Counted from the stretch's first letter, positions 51,425 to 60,173 are shown. The stretch is 64,000 nucleotides of DNA from Methanobacteriota archaeon (GCA_016841265.1 JAENZL010000017.1:1-64000), one strand, 5' to 3'. The notes: a model not told the origin generated them from the sequence alone. A program made the numbers and translations.

Positions 51425-51640
51425 CTTCTTTCTTTTCCTTCTTTTCTTACTTTCCCACTTTCCCACTTTCCTGCTCTCTTGCCTTCCTTCTTTTCTTGCT
51501 TTCCTGCTGTCTTGCTTTCCTTCTTTTCTTGCTTGCCTGCTTTCTTGCTTGCCTGCTGTCTTGCTTGCCTGCTCTCTTGCCTTCCTTCTTTTCTTGCTTG
51601 CCTGCTTTTTTGATTGCCTGATATCTCTGTTCCGACCTCC
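51425..51640. repeat. Pyrimidine-rich low-complexity tract
   Basis: About 215 bases with almost only C and T on the plus strand, built from units like CTTGCTTGCCTGCT and TTCCTTCTTTTCTTGC. Long frames on both strands here (for example with KKRRKARQQESKK) arise from the base composition and are not accepted as genes. Confidence 0.85.
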
Positions 51641-52240
51641 TTATTCTTCTATTTCCCTGTCCTCCTGTCCTCCAATCCTCCCGATTTCCCCTGTCATCCC
51701 GATCTTTTCCCCATAAGCGCTGCTTTTGTTTCCGGGGCATATTTTTTATAATGATACGGAATCTCGGTTTCCTGCCGTAACCCTGCATATAGTCCTGATA
51801 GTAATATAATACTGTGAAGAGGCTTTAGGGTCCGCATTGGCCATAAGCTGATGCGGGGTAGCTAATCTTTTATCTATACCACCGATATTGTCCGGCATAA
51901 TATGGCATAATATGGCACAATATAGCATTATTTTATACTATGACCTGTTATTGTGCACTGAAGGTCCCTGCGTATACCACAGGTCGGTTATTTTACTGTT
52001 TATTGCGGGTTATCAAAGTATCTATAGGTGGTAATGGGGGATTAAAAACGGACATGTTCTCCGGGTTTACTTACATTTTGGGCTCTGCCATGAAGCTCTA
52101 TTCTTTCAAAAGTTATTCTGTCATCCTCAAAAGTTTTATCCCGGGGCTGGATATCTATTTCTTCTGTAAATTCGAATCAGTTGACCCCAAATTTTAGATA
52201 TTTTCTCTCCAATGGGACAAAATATATATAGTTTATAGCA
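51640..52240. other. Gene-free spacer upstream of the ota operon
   Basis: No gene is supported between the pyrimidine tract and the ota promoter. ATAATATGGCATAATATGGC and ATAATATAGCATT near 51898-51935 is a three-copy repeat of a 10-base unit. A TATA-like AAAATATATATAG stands at about 52219. Confidence 0.5.
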
Positions 52241-52367
52241 GTAGCTATATATAATATCGCCCAAAACTTTACACTAGTTAATATTACGATTTTCTGATTC
52301 AATTATTCCGAATTTTGACTAAGATTTCCCAAAGGAGCCACTGTGGTGGTTTTCCCGAGGTTTTATT

Positions 52368-53798
52368 GTGGATAGAAAAGTAAAACTAGAGATACGAAAC
52401 ATTTCGAAGATATTTGGTAAAAACCCCCAGAAAGTAATTTCTCTTCTTAATAAAGGTTACTCCAAACACGAGATTTTTGAAAAAACGAAACAGACTGTCG
52501 GGCTTAACAATGTCAGTTTCGAAGTATATGAAGGAGAAACATTTGTTATTATGGGGCTATCGGGTTCGGGAAAGTCTACTCTTTTGCGCTGTATAAACCG
52601 CCTTATTGACCCCACGGCCGGGAGCATCCTCCTTGACGGGCAGGACATCGCGCCCATGGATGCGGAAGCCCTGAGAAAGATCCGCAGGAGCAAACTTGGC
52701 ATGGTGTTCCAGAACTTTGCCCTGCTCCCGCACAGGACTGTGCTTGAAAATGTGGCTTACGGCCTGGAAATCCAGGGTGTTCCAAAAGAAGAGCGTTACG
52801 CAAAAGCTGAGGTCTCAATCGAAACCGTCGGGCTTAAAGGGCACGAACAGAGCAAAATCACCCAGCTCAGCGGAGGGATGAAACAGAGAGTCGGGCTTGC
52901 CCGGGCTCTTGCAAACGATCCGGATATCCTGCTCATGGACGAAGCGTTCAGCGCTCTTGACCCCCTCATCAGGTCCGAGATGCAGGACGAACTGCTCTCC
53001 CTGGAAGACGCGATGCAAAAGACCATCATCTTCGTGTCCCACGACCTTGACGAGGCCCTCAAACTGGGAGACCGGATCGCGCTCATGAAAGACGGGGAAG
53101 TTGTCCAGATCGGCACCCCGGAAGAGATCCTGACCAACCCTGCAGACTCCTACGTCTCGAAGTTCGTTGCCGGTGTAGACCGTTCAAAAGTCCTCACCGC
53201 CGAAGCCGTGATGTGGAGGCCCGAACCCCTCGTAGCCGTAAGTTCCGGACCCAGGGTTGCCGTACAGTTGATGAAGGAACACGGGATTTCCTCAATCTTT
53301 GTGGTTGAAGGGAAAAACAGGGTTTTGAAAGGTATCCTCATGATAGACGATGCCGTGCAAGCCCTGAAATCCAAAAAGAGTTTCGAGCCCATGATCAGGG
53401 AAGTCCCCTCCGTACCCCCTGAAATGCCCCTGAACGAGATCATCCCCCTTATTGCGGACAGCGAATACCCTCTTCCCGTGGTCAATGAAAACGGGAAACT
53501 CAAAGGAATCATCGTCCGGGGGACCGTGCTCGGAGCCCTGGCAATGTCCGAGGATATCCCGGATCCCGAAGCCGAAGCTGCCGGGACTGAAGTAAAAAGC
53601 ACAGCAGAAGTAGAGTCTCCTGAACGGATTTCCGGGGGAAGTACACTCGAAAGCGGCAATGCTTCCGAAAGCCCTGTCTCAGGTGAAGCTGAGGGGAAAT
53701 TAAAGGGAAAAGCTCCCCCTGATATCGAAGTGAACAAAGACCTTGAGAATAAGGAAACCGGAAGTCTCGATAAGGACCTGGAGGTGAACGCATGTTAA
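52368..53798 (+). CDS. otaA: Glycine betaine ABC transporter ATP-binding subunit
   Basis: This 476-residue protein is the ATPase of an osmoprotectant importer. It has Walker A GLSGSGKSTLL (about 63-73), signature LSGGMKQRVGLARAL (about 167-181) and Walker B ILLMDEAFSALD (about 187-198). After the ATPase come two CBS domains (about 275-395), which sense ionic strength in OpuA/ProV-type transporters. The last 80 residues are a Glu/Ser-rich tail. Gene order ATPase, permease, binding protein matches the Ota system of Methanosarcina. The start is a GTG preceded by GAGG; otaB starts 7 bases before its stop. Confidence 0.92.
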   Translation: MDRKVKLEIRNISKIFGKNPQKVISLLNKGYSKHEIFEKTKQTVGLNNVSFEVYEGETFVIMGLSGSGKSTLLRCINRLIDPTAGSILLDGQDIAPMDAEALRKIRRSKLGMVFQNFALLPHRTVLENVAYGLEIQGVPKEERYAKAEVSIETVGLKGHEQSKITQLSGGMKQRVGLARALANDPDILLMDEAFSALDPLIRSEMQDELLSLEDAMQKTIIFVSHDLDEALKLGDRIALMKDGEVVQIGTPEEILTNPADSYVSKFVAGVDRSKVLTAEAVMWRPEPLVAVSSGPRVAVQLMKEHGISSIFVVEGKNRVLKGILMIDDAVQALKSKKSFEPMIREVPSVPPEMPLNEIIPLIADSEYPLPVVNENGKLKGIIVRGTVLGALAMSEDIPDPEAEAAGTEVKSTAEVESPERISGGSTLESGNASESPVSGEAEGKLKGKAPPDIEVNKDLENKETGSLDKDLEVNAC

Positions 53799-54622
53799 TC
53801 CCCAAGCTCCCTATAGGTGACACCGTTGAGTTTGCGGTGGACTGGACCGAAGACCACTTCGGAGTTGTGCTGGACCTGATAAGCGACCAGCTGGATTTCC
53901 TGATTTCGGCATTGAAAGACGCCCTGCTTTTCCTGCCTCCTGAAATCTTCATTCTCGCTCTCTCTATCTTTGCGTATTTTGCAGGGAAACGCAACGTCAA
54001 GCTTGCTCTTGGGACGGCTTTTGGTTTTTTGCTGATCCAGAACATGGGACTCTGGGCTCTTTCCATGGAGACCCTGGCCCTTGTACTCTCGTCAGCCATG
54101 CTGGCCCTCATTATCGGGATTCCGGTGGGCATTCTTTCCGCAAAAAGCGAGCTCCTTAACCACATTATAAGGCCGGTGCTTGACCTGATGCAGACCATGC
54201 CCTCTTTCGTCTACCTGATCCCTGCCCTGATCTTTTTCGGGCTCGGAAACGTCCCTGGCATGATCGCAACCGTGGTCTTTGCCATGCCCCCGGCAATCAG
54301 GCTCACGGACCTGGGGGTCCGGCAGGTCCCGAAAGAACTCGTAGAAGTCGCCGACGCCTTCGGGTCCACAGGCTGGCAGAAGCTTGTGAAAGTGGAACTG
54401 CCTGTAGCCCTTCCTACTATTATGGCAGGGGTGAACCAGTGCATCATGCTCGCCCTTTCCATGGTGGTAATCGCGGCAATGATCGGGGCAAGGGGCCTTG
54501 GCTACCAGGTGCTTTTCGGCATCCAGAGGGTGGACATCGGCCTCGGCTTCGAAGCAGGCCTCGCTATCGTTATCATTGCGGTTGTCCTGGACCGGCTCAC
54601 CCAGCACCTGAGCCCCAGGTAA
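53792..54622 (+). CDS. otaB: Glycine betaine ABC transporter permease
   Basis: This 276-residue membrane protein has five or six hydrophobic helices and the binding-protein-dependent permease region (about 100-260). Landmarks are ALALVLSSAMLALIIGIPVG, the LMQTMPSFVYLIPALIFFG helix and the ATP-subunit contact loop VEVADAFGSTGWQKLVKVELP. It starts within the last codons of otaA with a strong GGAGGTGA ribosome binding site. The substrate channel is presumed specific for betaine on the basis of the operon. Confidence 0.93.
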   Translation: MLIPKLPIGDTVEFAVDWTEDHFGVVLDLISDQLDFLISALKDALLFLPPEIFILALSIFAYFAGKRNVKLALGTAFGFLLIQNMGLWALSMETLALVLSSAMLALIIGIPVGILSAKSELLNHIIRPVLDLMQTMPSFVYLIPALIFFGLGNVPGMIATVVFAMPPAIRLTDLGVRQVPKELVEVADAFGSTGWQKLVKVELPVALPTIMAGVNQCIMLALSMVVIAAMIGARGLGYQVLFGIQRVDIGLGFEAGLAIVIIAVVLDRLTQHLSPR

Positions 54623-54749
54623 TTGCTGTAGAAAATAATTGCTGTAAAAGATTATAGAAATCCTTTTTACATTTTTTTATTTTTTAAAAAATGTGTAAAA
54701 TTGCATGCATTTTTGTCGATGTGTGTTTTGAATATCCCTCCGATATTAA

Positions 54750-54800
54750 GTCCCATTTCAACTTAATTAAATATGTTAATTGAAATTTAAAAATATTTGC
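54750..54800. promoter_or_regulatory. Inverted repeat upstream of otaC
   Basis: TTTCAACTTAATTAA and TTAATTGAAATTTAA form an interrupted palindrome in the 340-base gap between otaB and otaC. Its half-sites share TTAA-rich words with the 26-bp array that follows, so a common binding protein is possible. Confidence 0.4.
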
Positions 54801-54822
54801 AGAAAAATAGTTATCCTATTTA

Positions 54823-54926
54823 GTTGTTAAATTAAGTTGATGAATTAAGTCGTTAAATTAAGTTGATGAATTAAGTCGTTAAATTAAGTTGATGAATTAA
54901 GTTGTTAAATTAAGTTGTTGAATTAC
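54823..54926. repeat. Four 26-bp tandem repeats before otaC
   Basis: Four uninterrupted units of 26 bp (GTTGTTAAATTAAGTTGATG plus AATTAA) with only a few substitutions end 41 bases before the otaC start codon. The position in the promoter region of the binding-protein gene suggests a regulatory role, perhaps in osmotic control, but that is inference. Confidence 0.9.
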
Positions 54927-54966
54927 AAGTGGTTGTGTTATACTGAGTGATATAAAGACAAATAAT

Positions 54967-55872
54967 ATGAAAAAACTTAAATTAATTTTCATAGTCGGGC
55001 TTGTCCTCGGCCTCTTCATTTTCGGAGCAGGCTGTGCTGACAACGGAGAAGAAGTTGAAGAAGGTGCTGCAGAAACTGCTGAAGTTTCCGAACTTGATCA
55101 GCCCGTGAAGATCGGGTACGTCCTCTGGGACGGGGAAATTGCCAGTACCAACGTAATCCAGCAGGTCCTCCAGCAGGCCGGGTATACCAATGTTGAGATC
55201 ATTGCAGTGGACGCCGGGCCCATTTATCAGGGAGTGGCCGCCGGAGATTTCGACTTCACAACATCCGCGTGGCTCCCCCAGACCCAGGCAAACTACTGGG
55301 ACACTTACGGAGAAGATATCGACTCCGTTCAGGTGAATCTGGAAGGCTGTACGATCGGACTGGTTGTTCCCGCATATGTGGAAATTGATTCCATCGAGGA
55401 ACTGAACGACAACAAGGAAATGTTCAACGGCGAAATCGTTGGAATCGACCCCGGATCAGGTATCATGCAGATCACCGAGACCGCAATCACGGAATACGAC
55501 CTGGACTACACCCTGGTCTCCGGCAGCAGTGCAGCCATGACCGCATCCCTGAAAAAAGCCGTGGACGATGAGGAAGCAATCGTTGTGACCCTCTGGTCTC
55601 CCCACTGGGCTTTCAACCGCTGGGAGCTTAAATACCTTGAAGATCCCCAGGGCCTCTACGGAGAAGCCGACCATGTTGAGACCCTCGCAAGACTGGGTCT
55701 TGCAGAAGACATGCCTAACCTTTACGGCATTCTGGAAAGGTTCGTCTGGACCCATGAAGACATTCAGTCCGTGATGACTGATATTGAAGACGGCATGGCT
55801 CCTGAAGAGGCTGCCTCAAAGTGGGTCGAAAACAACCCCGAAAAAGTCAACGAATGGATCGGAGAGGAGTAA
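54967..55872 (+). CDS. otaC: Glycine betaine-binding lipoprotein
   Basis: This 301-residue protein has a signal peptide with lipobox GAGC and lipidated Cys at position 23, an acidic linker (NGEEVEEGAAETAEVSE) and a substrate-binding domain of the OpuAC type starting at PVKIGYVLWDGEIASTNV. In OpuAC proteins aromatic residues such as the Trp in TSAWLPQTQ and in TLWSPHWAF cage the betaine ammonium group. It is anchored outside the cell membrane and delivers substrate to OtaB. It is separated from otaB by 344 bases, so it probably has its own promoter, which would allow a molar excess of the binding protein. Confidence 0.93.
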   Translation: MKKLKLIFIVGLVLGLFIFGAGCADNGEEVEEGAAETAEVSELDQPVKIGYVLWDGEIASTNVIQQVLQQAGYTNVEIIAVDAGPIYQGVAAGDFDFTTSAWLPQTQANYWDTYGEDIDSVQVNLEGCTIGLVVPAYVEIDSIEELNDNKEMFNGEIVGIDPGSGIMQITETAITEYDLDYTLVSGSSAAMTASLKKAVDDEEAIVVTLWSPHWAFNRWELKYLEDPQGLYGEADHVETLARLGLAEDMPNLYGILERFVWTHEDIQSVMTDIEDGMAPEEAASKWVENNPEKVNEWIGEE

Positions 55873-56007
55873 ATTTCTCTTCTCTTTCCTTCTCTATTTT
55901 TTTGCATCTTTTTAACATATTTTAGCATTTTACTTAATATCTGTTATTTTCGTCTATTGTTCAACGATTACCGATAACAGCTAATAGCTTCAGCTGAAAA
56001 TAACTTA

Positions 56008-56102
56008 CAGCTAAAAATACCTCTTCCACCAAAATACCTCTCCAGCTAAAAACCTCTTCCACCAAAATACCTCTCCAGCTAAAAACCTCTCAGCTAAAAA
56101 TA
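56008..56102. repeat. Imperfect tandem repeat upstream of the methyltransferase gene
   Basis: The unit CAGCTAAAAACCTCTTCC plus ACCAAAATACCTCTC is repeated about two and a half times, ending 20 bases before the start codon of the next gene. It would be in the mRNA leader or promoter. Confidence 0.85.
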
Positions 56103-56121
56103 CTATTCCGGGGCAGTTTTT

Positions 56122-57159
56122 ATGGATAAACCAAATTTCAGGCAAGAAATCCTCAACGTCCTCTCAGGCAAAACCCCTGCAAACCCGCCGGTAGGCAGTT
56201 TCACAACCACCCCCGTCCTCGAACTGATGGACCTGAGCGGGGCAGCCCGCCCCGAGGCTGACAGTCAACCCGAAAAGATGGCAATGCTGGCGTTTTCCCA
56301 GTACGTGAACGCTTCTTTTGAAACCCTCAGGTACCCCTTTGATGTGGTTGTGCTCGCAGAAGCCCTGGGCTGCACCATCGACCCCGGCACGAAAGCCATG
56401 ACCCCGGCAGTGACAAAAGGCATCATAGGCAGACCCCCCGTAATCCCCAAACTCCCCGAAGCTCCCGAAGCCCTCCTTGAAAAGGGCAGGATTCCGGCTG
56501 TCCTGGAAGCCACGGAAATCCTCCGGGAAAAAGCAGGCTCGAAACTCCCGCTCATCGTAGGGATGGAAGGCCCCGGAGACCTTGCAACTTCCCTTTGCGG
56601 GATTACGAATTTCCTGAAGTGGACTATCAAAAGTCCCCACCTTGTAACCCGGCTGATAGACCTCTGCACTGACGCCTGCATTGTGTACGGCAGGGAGTGC
56701 CTGAAAAGGGGAGCGGATGTGGTCGTCATAGCCGATGCAGTCTCCTCCCCGGTCATGATTTCCCCGGACGCCTTCAGGAGCCTGATAAAACCGGGCATGT
56801 CAAGGATCCCGAAAGCTCTGGGGGGCAAAAGCGTCCTTCATATCTGCGGAGCCGCCGACCCTATTATTGCGGATATGGCAGAGTGCGGGTATGACGGGCT
56901 GAGCCTCGAGGAAGGCATAAAGGACCTGAAAAGCGCTGTCCACACAGCCCACGAGTGTGGGGCTGCCGTTATCGGAAACGTCTCAACATCCAGGACCCTC
57001 TTTGCCGGAAAACCGGAAGACGTCAAAAGGGAGGCATTCGAGTCCCTGCAAGCAGGCGTCGATGTGCTTGCTCCGGGCTGCGGGCTTGCTCCGGAAACTC
57101 CCCTCAGGAATTTGAAGGCTCTTGTGGAAGCACGGAATGAATTTTGCGGGAGAAAATGA
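56122..57159 (+). CDS. Methylcobamide:CoM methyltransferase-family protein (MtaA/MtbA-like)
   Basis: This 345-residue protein belongs to the uroporphyrinogen decarboxylase-fold family that moves a methyl group from a corrinoid protein to coenzyme M. The zinc site is intact: His240 and Cys242 in VLHICG and Cys320 in APGCGLAPETP. Other family segments are IVGMEGPGDLATSL and ADVVVIADAVSSPVMISP. It is somewhat diverged from the classical MtaA and MtbA (start and middle), and no corrinoid protein or substrate methyltransferase is adjacent, so the methyl donor is unknown. Its location just behind the betaine importer is suggestive but may be chance. Confidence 0.88.
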   Translation: MDKPNFRQEILNVLSGKTPANPPVGSFTTTPVLELMDLSGAARPEADSQPEKMAMLAFSQYVNASFETLRYPFDVVVLAEALGCTIDPGTKAMTPAVTKGIIGRPPVIPKLPEAPEALLEKGRIPAVLEATEILREKAGSKLPLIVGMEGPGDLATSLCGITNFLKWTIKSPHLVTRLIDLCTDACIVYGRECLKRGADVVVIADAVSSPVMISPDAFRSLIKPGMSRIPKALGGKSVLHICGAADPIIADMAECGYDGLSLEEGIKDLKSAVHTAHECGAAVIGNVSTSRTLFAGKPEDVKREAFESLQAGVDVLAPGCGLAPETPLRNLKALVEARNEFCGRK

Positions 57160-57164
57160 TTATA

Positions 57165-57309
57165 GTCCCGAACGTAAATATTTACACTTACTTTATAACC
57201 ACGGAAGACACGGAAAGCACGGAAGGATTGTGTTCCATTTCCTTTATTCCGTGTTTTCCGTGCTTTCTGTGGTTAAACTTTCATTTGAGATTGGTGAAGG
57301 AATTTGGGT
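57165..57309 (-). repeat. Palindromic intergenic repeat (CACGGAAAG type), copy 2
   Basis: Inverted copy of the element at 46469-46630, with the outer flanks GTAAATATTTACACTTAC on the left and TTGGTGAAGGAATTTGGG on the right. The two copies are about 90 percent alike by eye, outside the expanded AGAAAGCAC units. Confidence 0.8.
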
Positions 57310-57520
57310 CTTTGACTATAGTTCAGTCATTGGTGTACCCTTTATAGTCATCCCACTATATTTCGTCAGTCATCCGAATACCCTTTTTGTACATCCCTGT
57401 GCACTGTATGTAATAAGCCATCGGCTCCGAAACTGGTGAGGTTGGAGGTTCCCGAAAAATGGGTCATAAAAGATTTTCTGGTGAGCATGGAACCGTAAAA
57501 TATTTACCCTCAGATCGAAC
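57310..57520. other. Gene-free spacer
   Basis: No gene is supported. The sequence CCGTAAAATATTTACCC near 57492 and others look like promoter debris. Confidence 0.4.
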
Positions 57521-57563
57521 CCCGCATTCTCACCGGGCGCCGGAGGCGGCCGGCTTTTCCCTG
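57521..57563 (-). repeat. Hairpin element, GGAAAGGCC type (copy 5, reverse)
   Basis: On the minus strand: CAGGGAAAAGCCGGCCGC, CTCCGGCGCCCGGTGAGAAT. Same ends (GGGAAAAGCC, GGTGAGAA) as the other copies. Located 170 bases beyond the 3' end of the flavoprotein gene. Confidence 0.7.
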
Positions 57564-57737
57564 ACAAAATCCTGGAATACGCAGAAATTACCCCCAGAGC
57601 ATCAGTTTCAAATTTCTCACTTCTCATTCCAGACAGTGCTTTCAGTTTTCGACTGCATCAGATGATTGCATCCGGGCTTTCTGAATCGCTGGAACTCAAA
57701 AATCAAACTTTTTCGGAAGATTCCCTAATACACCGGT

Positions 57738-58334
57738 TTAGAGAAGAGACTCTGCCAGCTTTTTCCCGCTCTCAAAGGCTTTTTCAAGCAACTCTTCATT
57801 CTTTAAAACCGCACCCTTAGCAAAGCACTTTGTAGCAAGGAATTTTTCCACAACTTCATAACCCAGGGCTTCAAGAGGCATTCCGAGGGCTTCGAGCGTA
57901 AAGCCCATTTCTTCAAGTTTTTCCTGCTCGCAGACTGTAAAAACAAGGGTTTTTCGCCCCTGGTCTCCAAGCTTGCTCGAGTAAGGTCCCGGGCGTTCGT
58001 CAGTGAAATTGTAGTAAGGGTAGAGCCGGTCGATGAAAGCTTTCATCGGAGCGGTTACGTTGTAGTTGTAGGTCGGGGAACCGAGAATAAGGCCCTTAGC
58101 TGCCTCTATTTCGGGATAAAGGAGTTCCATCCCGTCGTGGAACTTTATGCAGGTCCCGGCTTTCCGGCACCCTTCGCAGCCAACGCAGGACTCGATTGAA
58201 TATTCCTTTAACAGGACTTTTTTGGTTTCAGCCCCTGCCGATTCTGCCCCTTTCAAAAAGTTGTCGAGCAGGATGTCGGTATTTCCGCCTTTCCGGGGGC
58301 TTCCGCTTACTCCGAGAATTTTTATGGCATTCAT
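57738..58334 (-). CDS. Iron-sulfur flavoprotein
   Basis: This 198-residue protein matches the Isf family of methanogens: phosphate-binding loop GVSGSPRKGGNTD (8-20), the compact cluster motif Cys50-x2-Cys53-x2-Cys56-x5-Cys62 for a [4Fe-4S] centre, and GSPTYNYNVTAPMKAFIDRL. Isf is a cytoplasmic electron carrier with FMN that accepts electrons from ferredoxin and can reduce oxygen or peroxide. Unlike the flavoprotein at 25316 it keeps the full cluster motif. A 12-bp tandem repeat lies in its upstream region. Confidence 0.93.
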   Translation of the reverse strand: MNAIKILGVSGSPRKGGNTDILLDNFLKGAESAGAETKKVLLKEYSIESCVGCEGCRKAGTCIKFHDGMELLYPEIEAAKGLILGSPTYNYNVTAPMKAFIDRLYPYYNFTDERPGPYSSKLGDQGRKTLVFTVCEQEKLEEMGFTLEALGMPLEALGYEVVEKFLATKCFAKGAVLKNEELLEKAFESGKKLAESLL

Positions 58335-58376
58335 TATGTAAACCTCGTATTGTATCGGGGCTGACAGGTTAAAAAG

Positions 58377-58430
58377 GTTCCATTATAAGTTCCACCATAA
58401 GTTCCACCATAAGTTCCACCATAAGTTCAA
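58377..58430. repeat. 12-bp tandem repeat upstream of the flavoprotein
   Basis: Four copies of GTTCCACCATAA (first one GTTCCATTATAA) lie 45 bases upstream of the iron-sulfur flavoprotein start. Confidence 0.9.
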
Positions 58431-58651
58431 TCTGTTTTTAGAATCGGGATTAGAAATTCAAGTCAGAATTAATGAACCTGATAAATTCTCAGAACATTAT
58501 TTATTATAAAACTCCATTTATTTATCTTGAGAATTCTCAGGTTTGAGAATCTAATTTTGAATCCGAATACCGGCAAGAATTCTGATAATTCTAATTCCGG
58601 CAATACCGGCAATACCGGTAATTTCGATAGTTGTGGATATGAGGTAAAAAA

Positions 58652-59518
58652 ATGGCAAAAATGGCAAAAACGCTTAAAACCCTTGAAAAGGCCGCCGAAG
58701 AGAACTCCGGCAAAGGCAGGGTCTTTTTCGAGATGGGCAAATATGAAGAAGCTCTGAAAGCATACGGGGAAGCTGCTGAGACCTGGAAGGAAATGGCAGA
58801 CCTCCTTTTCGAAAATGGCAAAGAGGAGAGCTCAAACAATTTCCTGGGAAAGGTCTGCGAAGCAGAGTCCGGCTGCGGAATGGCTCTTTTCAAGCTTGGA
58901 AAGTATGAAGAAGCCCTGGAAGTCGTAGATAAAGCCCTGGAATTTAACCCGGACAGCCCTACCGAGTGGTCCAACCGGGGTTTTGTGCTTTCGGCTCTCG
59001 GCCGAAACGAGGAGGCGCTCGAAGCTTTTGATAAAGCCCTTTCCCTGGACCCCGAATCCCCCAAAACCATGACCAGCAAGGGAGTCGTCTATTTCAGGAT
59101 GGGCTTTCCGGAAAAAGCCCTGGAAGTTTTCGAAGAAGCCCTGAAAATGGAGCCAAAAAAGGCTTCGGATTGGGCATGCAAGCTCCCCAGGTTCAGTTTC
59201 TTTTCCCGGAACAAGGCTCCCCTCATGCGGCCCGACAACGCCGAGACCTGGTACTGGAAAGCCAAAGCCTATCTGGAACTCGGAGAAAGGGAAAAAGCCC
59301 TGGACGCCTACAAACACTCCCTGGAAAGCGACCCCGACCACCTGAACTCCCTCTTCAACGGAGGCGAACTCCTTTGCGAATTCGGGGAATACCGGGAAGC
59401 TTTCAAGTGCTATGCAAGGGCGCTGAAACTCAGCCCCGGAAGCGAGATTGCAAGGAAAGGAAAAGAGCTCTGTGAAGAAAAGGTTGATGAGGTAAATAAG
59501 GTGCAAGAGGGTGTGTGA
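58652..59518 (+). CDS. Tetratricopeptide-repeat protein
   Basis: This 288-residue protein consists of about seven TPR units (EMGKYEEALKAYGEAAET, KLGKYEEALEVVDKALEFNP and so on). One unit near 165-190 is interrupted by the insert KLPRFSFFSRNKAPLMRP. No signal peptide or membrane segment is visible; it is probably a cytoplasmic protein-binding scaffold. An ATG three codons later is an alternative start; GAGGT precedes the first ATG. The partner is unknown. Confidence 0.85.
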   Translation: MAKMAKTLKTLEKAAEENSGKGRVFFEMGKYEEALKAYGEAAETWKEMADLLFENGKEESSNNFLGKVCEAESGCGMALFKLGKYEEALEVVDKALEFNPDSPTEWSNRGFVLSALGRNEEALEAFDKALSLDPESPKTMTSKGVVYFRMGFPEKALEVFEEALKMEPKKASDWACKLPRFSFFSRNKAPLMRPDNAETWYWKAKAYLELGEREKALDAYKHSLESDPDHLNSLFNGGELLCEFGEYREAFKCYARALKLSPGSEIARKGKELCEEKVDEVNKVQEGV

Positions 59519-59663
59519 GGGGATAAAACCCTCCTTGCAAACCCTGTTTGAAACCTTCATTCATGGAACATTCCGTATTCCGCAGTCTCCATTCACAGAA
59601 CCGGATACATTATACACGAACCCCTCGTATAATTGATATACCTTTGAGACAATTCATACTGGT

Positions 59664-60173
59664 ATGACAGGCAGTAAATCCGAGGACTCAAATTCATCTT
59701 CACATTCATCCGTACATTCATCCGAACATTCCAGACAGGCCGCAGTGGGGGAGAATAAGGCATTAAACGTGACTCCGAATTACGAAACTGCAGCTTTTTC
59801 CAAACCAGCCCTTGACCAGTTTGACGGCGTATTTCCCGACCTGAACAGACGGCTTTCCCAGGACAGGGATTTAGGGCTTTCCTCTTCCGGCCAGCCCAGA
59901 CTCAGCTCCGAGACCAGACCAAGGCTTTTTACCGGGCAGGGACTCGGGCTCGGGACAGGCATGCCCATGGAAGCAAAACCTGAAAGGCTTGATTTTCCAG
60001 TCGGGAAAAGGCTTGAAATTAAACCCGACATCCCGGGAAGGACCCTTTCCGGAGAGAAAGTCGCGTCCTTTTCCATTGGCGCTGACCTTCCGCAGGGACC
60101 GGTCGAGAGCAGGCTGATGAGTCTCAGCAGCACCGGAGAGAAGCTGAAGAATGCTGAAAAGAACAGGAAGTAA
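59664..60173 (+). CDS. Unnamed disordered protein
   Basis: This 169-residue protein has no recognisable domain. It is rich in Ser, His, Pro, Gly and Arg (SSSHSSVHSSEHSR at the start; LSQDRDLGLSSSGQPRLSSE in the middle) and is likely disordered. Codon use resembles the neighbouring genes, and the frame is the longest here, so I accept it as a probable gene. TACACGAACC and GTATAATTGATATACC upstream may include the promoter. Confidence 0.55.
   Translation: MTGSKSEDSNSSSHSSVHSSEHSRQAAVGENKALNVTPNYETAAFSKPALDQFDGVFPDLNRRLSQDRDLGLSSSGQPRLSSETRPRLFTGQGLGLGTGMPMEAKPERLDFPVGKRLEIKPDIPGRTLSGEKVASFSIGADLPQGPVESRLMSLSSTGEKLKNAEKNRK

Noticed and set aside
51447-51788. 113-codon minus-strand frame rich in Lys, Arg and Gln
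   Set aside because: It is a translation of the pyrimidine-rich tract; base composition keeps the frame open.
53550-53798. Separate gene for the Glu/Ser-rich end of otaA
   Set aside because: The frame is continuous with the ATPase and CBS part, and otaB is coupled to its stop codon.
57521-57563. Cobalamin riboswitch
   Set aside because: GGGAAAAGCC and GGTGAGAAT recall parts of the B12 riboswitch core, but the B12 box (GCCACTG-type) is missing, the element is not in a leader of a B12 gene and it recurs in several unrelated spacers.
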